Below, one piece after another: positions 6,462-11,251 of a DNA stretch of 11,251 nucleotides. The DNA is from an uncultured Clostridia bacterium (GTDB lineage Bacteria > Bacillota > Clostridia > UMGS1810), in contig CALGRC010000135.1 of the NCBI GenBank assembly GCA_937959315.1, positions 1 to 11,251 of the forward strand, read 5' to 3'. How positions within the stretch are numbered: the stretch's first letter is position 1; every line of letters starts with the position of its first letter. A model generated the notes under the pieces. It was not told the DNA's origin and searched no databases. It was given only the letters and a program-made list of their open reading frames with translations. The translations under genes were made by a program, and so were the position numbers.

Positions 6462-6823
6462 TTCTTAATCCTAGGTTTGGACAGCAACGCCGCGAGATAG
6501 CCAAACAGCATAGCCGCTGTAATGCCTGCCGCCGTTGCCGTCAGCCCGCCCAGCAATATGCCGTACCAGCCCTGTTCGGTTACCGATTTCATGACGCCTT
6601 TGGCCAGCGAATAGCCAAATCCCACAATGGGCACCGTCGCACCCGCGCCGGCAAATTTTACCAGCGGCTCGTACCAGCCCAGCGCCGTCAGGACGACACC
6701 CGCCACCACATACGACACCATAATCCGCGCCGGCGTCAGCTTGGTTTTGTCAATCAAGACCTGCGCCGCCGCACAGATGAGTCCGCCTACCCAAAAAGCG
6801 TTTAGCAGCTTTAACCAGTCCAT
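6458..6823 (-). CDS. spoVAEb: Stage V sporulation protein AEb (SpoVAE)
   Basis: A 121-residue integral membrane protein, paralogous to SpoVAC. Both share the block beginning GGLICA/V near the first helix, then GWYE/GWYDD and a glycine/proline-rich AGAGATVPIVGFGYSLAKG segment (here about 60-78). About four hydrophobic stretches are visible. With SpoVAC it is thought to form the dipicolinic-acid channel of the spore inner membrane. The ATG at 6823 is chosen over an in-frame extension to 6859 because GGAGG sits eight bases upstream. The start lies 1 nt after the spoVAD stop (TGATATG), so the genes are tightly coupled, and the end overlaps spoVAEa by 4 nt. Confidence 0.93.
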   Translation of the reverse strand: MDWLKLLNAFWVGGLICAAAQVLIDKTKLTPARIMVSYVVAGVVLTALGWYEPLVKFAGAGATVPIVGFGYSLAKGVMKSVTEQGWYGILLGGLTATAAGITAAMLFGYLAALLSKPRIKK

Positions 6824-6824
6824 A

Positions 6825-7838
6825 TCAGTTTCCTCCCTCCACCGCCACTGCGTGTGCAATACCCAAAATCGGCGTTCCCTGCTGCGATGTGGTGGGGCTC
6901 ATCAGCGCGCCGGTCGCCATTACCAAAATCCGCTTTAATTCGCCCTTTTGCAGCCGTTTATAGTGATAGCCGCAAAATACGCTGCCGCAGCAGCCGCACC
7001 CGCTGCCGCCCGCCTTGGAATCAGACGTCCCTTCATCAAAAATCATACAGCCGCAGTCCACATAGCGGTTTTGCAAATCATAATTTTTATCTTTCATCAA
7101 GTCAATCAAAATGCTGCCGCCCACCCGGCCCAAATCACCGGTAACAATATAGTCATAGTCGTCCGGCGACCGCCCGGTATCGGCAAAATGCTGGAAAAGC
7201 GTATCTGCCGCCGACGGCGCCATGGCCGCCCCCATATTGTTGGCGTCGGTAATGCCCATATCCACAATTTTCCCGGTGGTGATATGCGTGATATGCGGCC
7301 CGCTTCCAGAAGCCTTGAGCACCGCCGCGCCGCTGCCTGTCACCGTCCACTGGGAGGTCGGCGCACGCACCCCGCCGTATTCCAGCGGGAACCGGAACTG
7401 CTTTTCCGCCGAACAGAAATGGCTTTCGGTCGCCGCCACACAGCAGTCGGCAAAGCCGCCGTCAATTGCCATAGCAGCCAGCGACAGCCCCTCGCACATG
7501 GTAGAGCAGGCGCCAAATATCCCAAAAAATGGGATTTCAAATGTTTTGACGCCAAAACTGGAGCCCGCGCACTGGTTGAGCAGGTCGCCGGCGAAGATGT
7601 ACTGCACGTCCGACGGCTGTATCCCCGCCGTTTGCAAAGCGCCGGCTACCGTATCTTCTATCAATTTCGATTCTGCCTTTTCCCAAGTGTCCTGTCCCAA
7701 AAATTCATCTTGATACACCATATCAAACCAGTTCCCCAACGGCCCGTCGCCCTCTTTTTTGCCAACTGCCGCATACGCCCCGGCTATGGCCGGCGGCGTT
7801 TGAAACTGGATGGTCTGTTTTCCCAACCGTTTGCCCAA
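6825..7838 (-). CDS. spoVAD: Stage V sporulation protein AD
   Basis: A 337-residue thiolase-fold protein that in Bacillus binds dipicolinic acid directly and delivers it to the SpoVA channel. Typical segments are FQTPPAIAGAYAAVGKKEGDGPLG near the N-terminus, the conserved FAGDLLNQC, FGIFGACSTMCEGL (about 106-119), RAPTSQWTVTGSGAAV, GDLGRVGG and GGSGCGCCGSVFCGY (about 276-290). The family has the thiolase scaffold without known catalysis. The start is TTG at 7838, set by AGGAGG with an 8-base spacer; the site begins at the spoVAC stop codon. Gap to spoVAC is 12 nt. The protein is complete and of normal length. Confidence 0.96.
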   Translation of the reverse strand: MGKRLGKQTIQFQTPPAIAGAYAAVGKKEGDGPLGNWFDMVYQDEFLGQDTWEKAESKLIEDTVAGALQTAGIQPSDVQYIFAGDLLNQCAGSSFGVKTFEIPFFGIFGACSTMCEGLSLAAMAIDGGFADCCVAATESHFCSAEKQFRFPLEYGGVRAPTSQWTVTGSGAAVLKASGSGPHITHITTGKIVDMGITDANNMGAAMAPSAADTLFQHFADTGRSPDDYDYIVTGDLGRVGGSILIDLMKDKNYDLQNRYVDCGCMIFDEGTSDSKAGGSGCGCCGSVFCGYHYKRLQKGELKRILVMATGALMSPTTSQQGTPILGIAHAVAVEGGN

Positions 7839-7850
7839 TTCGCCCGCCTC

Positions 7851-8294
7851 CTATATTAGAAAGAAAAAGATGACGCCGTATACCACCGACGCAATGGTGC
7901 CAAATACAATCACCGGCCCGGCAATGGTAAACATTTTGGCGCCCATGCCCATGACATAACCTTCGCTTTTAAATTCCATGGCCGACGCCACAATGGAGTT
8001 GGCGAACCCTGTGATAGGGACAATGGTGCCCGCCCCGCCGTATTTGGCAATGTCATCATACCAACCCGGCGCCGTAAGCAGGGCGCCGAAAAATATCATG
8101 GTCACACTCGTCAGGGTTGCCGCCTGTTCCACGGCAAATCCCATGTAAGCATATAAAAACTGAAACAACTGCCCGATGACGCATATCAGCCCGCCAATCA
8201 AAAACGCCAGCAGGCAATCCCTGCCAAGTTTTGAATTTGGGCTTTTTTCTTTTACATATTGGTTATACTCTTGATTGGACATTGAAAATTTCAA
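7851..8294 (-). CDS. spoVAC: Stage V sporulation protein AC
   Basis: An integral membrane protein of the spore inner membrane. In Bacillus SpoVAC behaves as a mechanosensitive channel for dipicolinic acid. Segments typical of the family are FLIGGLICVIGQLFQFLYAY, LLTAPGWYDDIAKYGGAGT, and VPITGFANSIVASAMEFKSE, followed by two more hydrophobic stretches. The start is not certain. TTG at 8294 (147 residues) has AAGGGGTGG eight bases upstream and is preferred. ATG at 8282 (143 residues) has no site at a good distance, and TTG at 8330 would only add poorly conserved residues. With the preferred start it overlaps the preceding 59-codon ORF by 32 nt. It leads the recognised spoVA genes of the sigma-G operon. 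Confidence 0.93.
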   Translation of the reverse strand: MKFSMSNQEYNQYVKEKSPNSKLGRDCLLAFLIGGLICVIGQLFQFLYAYMGFAVEQAATLTSVTMIFFGALLTAPGWYDDIAKYGGAGTIVPITGFANSIVASAMEFKSEGYVMGMGAKMFTIAGPVIVFGTIASVVYGVIFFFLI

Positions 8295-8442
8295 TGACGG
8301 TTCCACCCCTTTGCATGGTTTTTTGTACAAACGTCCCGCTGATAACCCTTTTTTCTGTCACATTGCGGTATAAAACAACCGCCGATAAAAAGACGCCAAC
8401 GGCAATGAGCACCGCCATGGTCCGTTTGAGATTCCATTTCAT
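8263..8442 (-). CDS. Small membrane-anchored ORF ahead of spoVAC
   Basis: A 59-codon ORF, ATG to TAA, encoding a protein with a basic start (MKWNLKRT), one hydrophobic helix (residues 8-24, AVLIAVGVFLSAVVLY) and a 35-residue polar tail containing ISGTFVQKTMQRGGTVIEIF. This fits a single-pass protein with the tail outside the cytoplasm. A short GGGTGA site lies six bases upstream of the ATG. It begins about 17 nt after a strong sigma-G -10 box, so it would be the first gene on the forespore transcript with a very short leader. It overlaps the start of spoVAC by 32 nt. I do not recognise a family. The clear signal-anchor pattern favours a real gene, but it could instead be the leader of spoVAC. 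Confidence 0.45.
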   Translation of the reverse strand: MKWNLKRTMAVLIAVGVFLSAVVLYRNVTEKRVISGTFVQKTMQRGGTVIEIFNVQSRV

Positions 8443-8459
8443 GATACATCACCCAGCGT

Positions 8460-8489
8460 TAGTATGGATGGCATTGCAAACGCCTATAC
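8460..8489 (-). promoter_or_regulatory. Sigma-G promoter of the spoVA operon
   Basis: On the minus strand GTATA (8489-8485), an 18-base spacer and CATACTA (8466-8460) match the forespore sigma-G consensus (GnATR, 17-18 bp, CATnnTA) with no mismatch in the key bases. spoVA operons are sigma-G controlled in Bacillus. The start site would lie near 8453. Confidence 0.8.
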
Positions 8490-8525
8490 AAGCAAACTTT
8501 GTGTATGTGTACAGAAATTGCCTGT

Positions 8526-8553
8526 GTATTTTGACACATATGTGTGCAAATTA
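8526..8553 (+). promoter_or_regulatory. Candidate sigma-G promoter of the SASP gene
   Basis: GTATT (8526-8530) and CAAATTA (8547-8553) resemble sigma-G elements, but the spacer is 16 bases and each box has one mismatch. It is the best candidate in the 70 bases upstream of the SASP ribosome site. SASP genes are sigma-G controlled in known spore formers. Confidence 0.35.
8534..8545. repeat. 12-bp palindrome between the divergent spore genes
   Basis: ACACATATGTGT is a perfect palindrome, framed by TTT and AAA after two mismatched bases on each side. It lies in the spacer of the candidate SASP promoter, where a dimeric regulator would act. It is a putative operator; the binding factor is unknown. 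Confidence 0.45.
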
Positions 8554-8587
8554 ACGTCGTAATCCCAAACGTCAGGAGGTGAAACAC

Positions 8588-8794
8588 ATGAGCAGCAAAA
8601 GCGGAAACCGTCTGGTAGTACCGGAATGTAAGCAAGCGATGGACCAATACAAATACGAAGTCGCCAATGAACTTGGTATCAACCTCAAACAGGGGTACAA
8701 CGGCGATTTGACTTCCAAAGAAAATGGGTCTGTCGGCGGATATATGGTCAAAAAGATGATTGAGCAGTACGAAAACAGTATTGCAAACAAATAA
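8588..8794 (+). CDS. Alpha/beta-type small acid-soluble spore protein
   Basis: A 68-residue spore DNA-binding protein (SspA/SspB family) that coats DNA in the forespore, protects it from UV and heat, and is degraded by the GPR protease at germination. Conserved family blocks are KYEVANELGI (about 22-31, containing the GPR cleavage region), GYNGDLTSKENGSVGGYMVKKMIE (about 37-60) and the DNA-contacting glycines and lysines. The ATG at 8588 follows AGGAGGTG with a 6-base spacer, so a GTG at 8579 is rejected because it lies within that site. It diverges from the spoVA operon and shares its intergenic region, fitting common forespore timing. It ends before a strong bidirectional terminator. Which of several SASP paralogues this is cannot be told. 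Confidence 0.96.
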   Translation: MSSKSGNRLVVPECKQAMDQYKYEVANELGINLKQGYNGDLTSKENGSVGGYMVKKMIEQYENSIANK

Positions 8795-8839
8795 CCAGAT
8801 ATAATTGAAAAAGGCCTGTTTGATAAAAATGGGCAGCAC

Positions 8840-8885
8840 AAAAGCGCCCCCTCCTTCCTGTTATGGGAAGGAGGGGGCGCTTTTT
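8840..8885. terminator. Strong bidirectional terminator, 19-bp stem
   Basis: AAAAGCGCCCCCTCCTTCC (8840-8858) pairs without mismatch with its complement at 8866-8884 around a 7-base loop. TTTTT follows on the plus strand and TTTT on the minus strand. It ends the SASP gene from the left and the DUF2752 operon from the right. Confidence 0.95.
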
Positions 8886-8920
8886 CATGCGTATCTTCTG
8901 CTTTTATCTACCGCTTCCCT

Positions 8921-9331
8921 CTATGCCGGCGCCAAAAAAGCAAACGGCGGCAGATTGCGCAGTACGCCAAATACCAAAAGCACAGCAACCATTAGCCAGA
9001 CCAGCGCCGACTGCCAATGCGCCAGCGAAAAAACGCCGCTTTTGATATACCGTACACCGCTGGCGGCAAACACACATGCTAAAACCGGCAGCAGGCATAC
9101 CACAAGCGCATTGGCCTGCCATGCTGATGCAATGTCCAGCCGCAGCAGCGCCAGGCACATCCGCCCAACGCCGCACGCCGGGCAGTACAACCCAGTGAAC
9201 AAATGAAACGGGCAGGGGACAGCCCAGCCGGTCACCGTGACAAAAACGGCATACAGCAATCCAGCTCCAGCAACAATAGCCGCGCGCCTGCAAAGGCGAG
9301 CCGCACGGGCCGCCCGTTCACTGCCGCGCAT
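8921..9331 (-). CDS. DUF2752 family membrane protein
   Basis: A 136-residue protein of unknown function with the DUF2752 hallmark CPFHLFTGLYCPACGVGR (about 40-57): a CPF motif, then CPACG at about 50-54. A hydrophobic helix precedes the motif (about 17-36) and two follow (about 75-92 and 108-124). The conserved cysteines could bind metal or form disulphides; neither is proved. The N-terminus is strongly basic (many Arg in the first 18 residues), fitting a cytoplasmic start. ATG at 9331 is chosen; an adjoining TTG at 9334 is equally possible, and an in-frame stop lies directly upstream. No good ribosome site is present, and it overlaps the end of the DUF4234 gene by 14 nt, so translation is probably coupled to it. 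It is the last gene of its unit. Confidence 0.82.
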   Translation of the reverse strand: MRGSERAARAARLCRRAAIVAGAGLLYAVFVTVTGWAVPCPFHLFTGLYCPACGVGRMCLALLRLDIASAWQANALVVCLLPVLACVFAASGVRYIKSGVFSLAHWQSALVWLMVAVLLVFGVLRNLPPFAFLAPA

Positions 9332-9665
9332 CAATCAATTTGTTGATTTCGTCCTGCATAAGCGCCCAGCCGACAATGGCAATGAAAAATTGCAGCACCA
9401 AATACAAAATCGGCCCATAGCTGGTGGGCATACCACGGGCGGCTTTTGCGGCATCCAGCTTTTCACCCATTTTGTACGCCCAATAATAGCCGTAAATACC
9501 GCAGGTAATGATGCAAAACAATACCGTCATGCCGCCGGTTGTTTCATTGGTGCGCCCGGATAGCTCGTTGGCATCGTCTGTCAGCGTTGAAATCCAATAC
9601 AGCCCATAAATGCCGCAGGTGATAAGGCTTAAAATGATACTCACAGGAATACTACGTTTGACCAC
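9318..9665 (-). CDS. DUF4234 family membrane protein
   Basis: A 115-residue protein of unknown function. It contains two copies of an ITCGIYGLYW / ITCGIYGYYW motif (about residues 15-24 and 53-62), each at the end of a hydrophobic helix, plus a third helix near the C-terminus (about 84-101). The duplicated CGIYGxYW unit is characteristic of DUF4234. A polar loop rich in Asp, Asn and Thr (about 28-44) separates the repeats. The start is GTG at 9665, supported by AAGGGGG with an 8-base spacer. It follows the YbjQ-family gene by 28 nt and overlaps the DUF2752 gene, so these three are probably one operon. Confidence 0.85.
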   Translation of the reverse strand: MVKRSIPVSIILSLITCGIYGLYWISTLTDDANELSGRTNETTGGMTVLFCIITCGIYGYYWAYKMGEKLDAAKAARGMPTSYGPILYLVLQFFIAIVGWALMQDEINKLIDARQ

Positions 9666-9693
9666 AACAAATTCCCCCTTTTGGCAGCTCGGA

Positions 9694-10008
9694 TCATGAT
9701 TTAAATTTTACTGCCGTGCCATAGGCCATAATTTCAGCCGCGCCCTGCATGACCGCCGCCGATGCATAGCGGACGTTGACAATGGCGTCAGCGCCCAGCT
9801 GCTCGGCCTCCTCTATCATCCGCTTGGTGGCCAGCTCCCGCGCCTGGTTCATCATATCGGTATAGGCCTTGAGCTCGCCGCCCACAAGGGTTTTCAAGCT
9901 TTGCGTGATATCCCGCCCGATGTTTTTAGACTGGATGGTGCTCCCCTTGACCATCCCCAGCATTTCCAGCTCTTTTCCTGCAATGTAGTCGGTATTGACT
10001 AAGAGCAT
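9694..10008 (-). CDS. YbjQ/UPF0145 family protein (DUF74)
   Basis: A 104-residue soluble protein of the YbjQ family, once described as a putative heavy-metal-binding domain and known to form ring-shaped pentamers in solved structures; its function is not established. Family blocks are MLGMVKGSTIQSKNIGRD (about 16-33), LKTLVGGELKAYTDMMNQAR (about 38-57), RMIEEAEQLGADAIVNVRY (about 63-81) and IMAYGTAVKF at the end. The ATG at 10008 has GGAGG eight bases upstream. It lies 48 nt downstream of the acyl-CoA synthetase gene, with no terminator seen between, and 28 nt before the DUF4234 gene. Family members often occur next to small membrane proteins, but no joint role is established here. Confidence 0.9.
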   Translation of the reverse strand: MLLVNTDYIAGKELEMLGMVKGSTIQSKNIGRDITQSLKTLVGGELKAYTDMMNQARELATKRMIEEAEQLGADAIVNVRYASAAVMQGAAEIMAYGTAVKFKS

Positions 10009-10056
10009 CCTCTTTCCCTCCTTGGGCTTTTTTATCTATTTACCAAACCAATCCCA

Positions 10057-11251
10057 TTATTGCTGCTGTTTCGCCTGATCCTCCTCACGGATTTGTACCC
10101 GGCGGATTTTCCCGCTGATGGTTTTGGGCAGCTCGTCTACAAATTCAATGATACGCGGGTATTTATAGGGCGCCGTGGACTGCTTCACATGGTTTTGCAG
10201 CTCTTTTTTGAGCTCCTCTGACGGCTGGTACCCAGCCGTCAGCTTGATGGTGGCCTTGACCACCTGCCCGCGGATTTCATCCGGCACCGCAGTGATGGCG
10301 GTTTCAAACACCGCCGGGTGCTCCAGAAGCGCGCTTTCCACTTCAAACGGCCCAATACGGTAGCCGGAGCTTTTAATCACATCATCCGCCCGGCCCACAT
10401 ACCAGAAAAAGCCGTCCTCATCGCACCATGCCAGGTCGCCGGTAAAGTAATAGCCGTCGTGCAGCACCGAATCAGTCCGTTCCTGGTCGAGGTAATATTC
10501 TTTAAATACGCCCATGGGCTTGCCGTCGGTGATTCGAAAGGCAATCTGCCCGGTCTGGCCGGGGTCGCACTCGGTCAGATCGTCGTTGAGCAGCACTGCA
10601 TGGTAGCCTGCGCACGGCTTGCCCATCGAGCCAGGCTTTGGCTCCGTTCCATAAGGATTGTAGATCGCCAGCGTGGTCTCCGTCTGTCCGAAGCCTTCCA
10701 TCAGTTTGATGCCGGTCAACTTGCGGAAGGTTTCGTATACGGCCGGATTCAGTGCCTCGCCTGCGATCGTGCAGTATTGCAGGGAAGAAAGGTCGTAATG
10801 CGTCAGATCCTTCCGAATCAGGAAGCGGAAGACTGTAGGAGGAGCGCAGAGCGATGTGATATGATAATTTTGTATCATTTGCAGGATGTCGGCCGGATGG
10901 AACTTTTCATGGTCGTATACGAAAACCGTAGCTCCGGCAATCCATTGTCCGTACAGTTTTCCCCACACGGCCTTTCCCCATCCCGTGTCGGCCACGGTCA
11001 GATGCAGGCTGTCTTCGTGCAGGTTATGCCAATAACATCCGGTCGCGATATGTCCGAGCGGATAGGTGAAATCATGAGCCACCATCTTCGGTTCACCGGT
11101 AGTTCCCGAAGTGAAATACATCAGGGATATGTCGTCGTTCCGGTTGGGATGTTCCGGTTTGACAAACGGTGCGGCTCCTAAAACGCCTTTCTGAAAGTCT
11201 TCAAAACCATGGGGCACGATCGGTCCGGCTGAGACGAGGTGTTTGACGGAG
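10057..11251 (-). CDS. AMP-forming acyl-CoA synthetase (partial, 5' end missing)
   Basis: The C-terminal 397 codons of an ANL-superfamily adenylating enzyme resembling acetyl- or medium-chain acyl-CoA synthetases (fatty acid + ATP + CoA to acyl-CoA + AMP + PPi). The frame is open to the right edge, so the GTG at 11217 is not the start. Numbering from 11217: the P-loop YFTSGTTGEPK (34-44), GFGQTETT (175-182), the adenylate-binding YFTGD (257-261), the hinge and A8 motif GRADDVIKSSGYRIGPFEVE (275-294), and PKTISGKIRR (364-373) with the catalytic lysine K370. All key residues are present. Codon use changes inside the gene: 11 of 17 glycines up to residue 190 use GGA, then none of the 16 after it; Phe shifts from mostly TTC to mostly TTT. 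The right-hand part therefore looks foreign or wrongly joined. Chain-length specificity is not decidable. Confidence 0.92.
   Translation of the reverse strand, partial: SVKHLVSAGPIVPHGFEDFQKGVLGAAPFVKPEHPNRNDDISLMYFTSGTTGEPKMVAHDFTYPLGHIATGCYWHNLHEDSLHLTVADTGWGKAVWGKLYGQWIAGATVFVYDHEKFHPADILQMIQNYHITSLCAPPTVFRFLIRKDLTHYDLSSLQYCTIAGEALNPAVYETFRKLTGIKLMEGFGQTETTLAIYNPYGTEPKPGSMGKPCAGYHAVLLNDDLTECDPGQTGQIAFRITDGKPMGVFKEYYLDQERTDSVLHDGYYFTGDLAWCDEDGFFWYVGRADDVIKSSGYRIGPFEVESALLEHPAVFETAITAVPDEIRGQVVKATIKLTAGYQPSEELKKELQNHVKQSTAPYKYPRIIEFVDELPKTISGKIRRVQIREEDQAKQQQ

Noticed and set aside
6948..7859. 303-codon plus-strand frame
   Set aside because: It is the shadow of spoVAD on the other strand, with a composition rich in His, Arg and Ala and no family features.
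8459..8839. 126-codon minus-strand frame across the SASP gene
   Set aside because: It is antisense to a clear SASP gene and lacks a ribosome site; its hydrophobic look comes from the complement of the SASP codons.
10009..10056. Separate promoter for the YbjQ gene
   Set aside because: The 48-nt gap is A/T-rich but has no convincing -35/-10 pair and no terminator for the synthetase gene, so read-through is simpler.
10318..11181. 287-codon plus-strand frame
   Set aside because: It is antisense to the acyl-CoA synthetase, whose motifs are intact.

Overview
The window looks like chromosomal DNA of an anaerobic, endospore-forming member of the Firmicutes, class Clostridia, probably an Oscillospirales-type gut bacterium (the lineage is inference). 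Support comes from the hprK-PHP-glcK-murB-rapZ-yvcK gene order, a spoVA operon, a 22-codon spoVM next to rpmB, an alpha/beta-type spore DNA-binding protein, strong AGGAGG-type ribosome sites, frequent TTG/GTG starts, and sigma-A and sigma-G type promoters. No tRNA, rRNA, insertion sequence or CRISPR array is visible.

Region 1 (1-5091, minus strand) is a carbon-control and cell-wall operon read from right to left. A sigma-A-like promoter precedes hprK (HPr kinase/phosphorylase). Then come a PHP-type phosphoesterase, ROK glucokinase, murB (peptidoglycan precursor synthesis), rapZ, and the start of yvcK, which is cut by the left edge. The genes are tightly spaced and link sugar phosphorylation, catabolite control and envelope synthesis.

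Region 2 (5092-5900) runs the other way for two short genes missed by ordinary ORF length cut-offs: a 53-codon hydrophobic protein and spoVM, a membrane-curvature-sensing spore-coat anchor peptide. They converge on rpmB (ribosomal protein L28, zinc-ribbon form) across a bidirectional terminator. spoVM convergent with rpmB is also found in Bacillus subtilis. rpmB has a clear sigma-A promoter and a leader of about 70 nt.

Region 3 (5881-8885) is a forespore block. A canonical sigma-G promoter drives a minus-strand operon: a 59-codon membrane-anchored ORF, spoVAC, spoVAD, spoVAEb and spoVAEa, which import dipicolinic acid into the spore and release it. Diverging from the same intergenic region is an alpha/beta-type SASP gene that protects spore DNA. 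It ends at a 19-bp-stem bidirectional terminator.

Region 4 (8886-11251, minus strand) holds an AMP-forming acyl-CoA synthetase cut by the right edge, a YbjQ/UPF0145 protein, a DUF4234 membrane protein and a DUF2752 membrane protein, closely spaced and probably co-transcribed. The synthetase gene changes codon dialect abruptly near 10640. It is either a recombinant mosaic gene or an assembly join, and is the oddest feature of the window. The other main novelties are the two short membrane ORFs that sit in front of spoVM and spoVAC.
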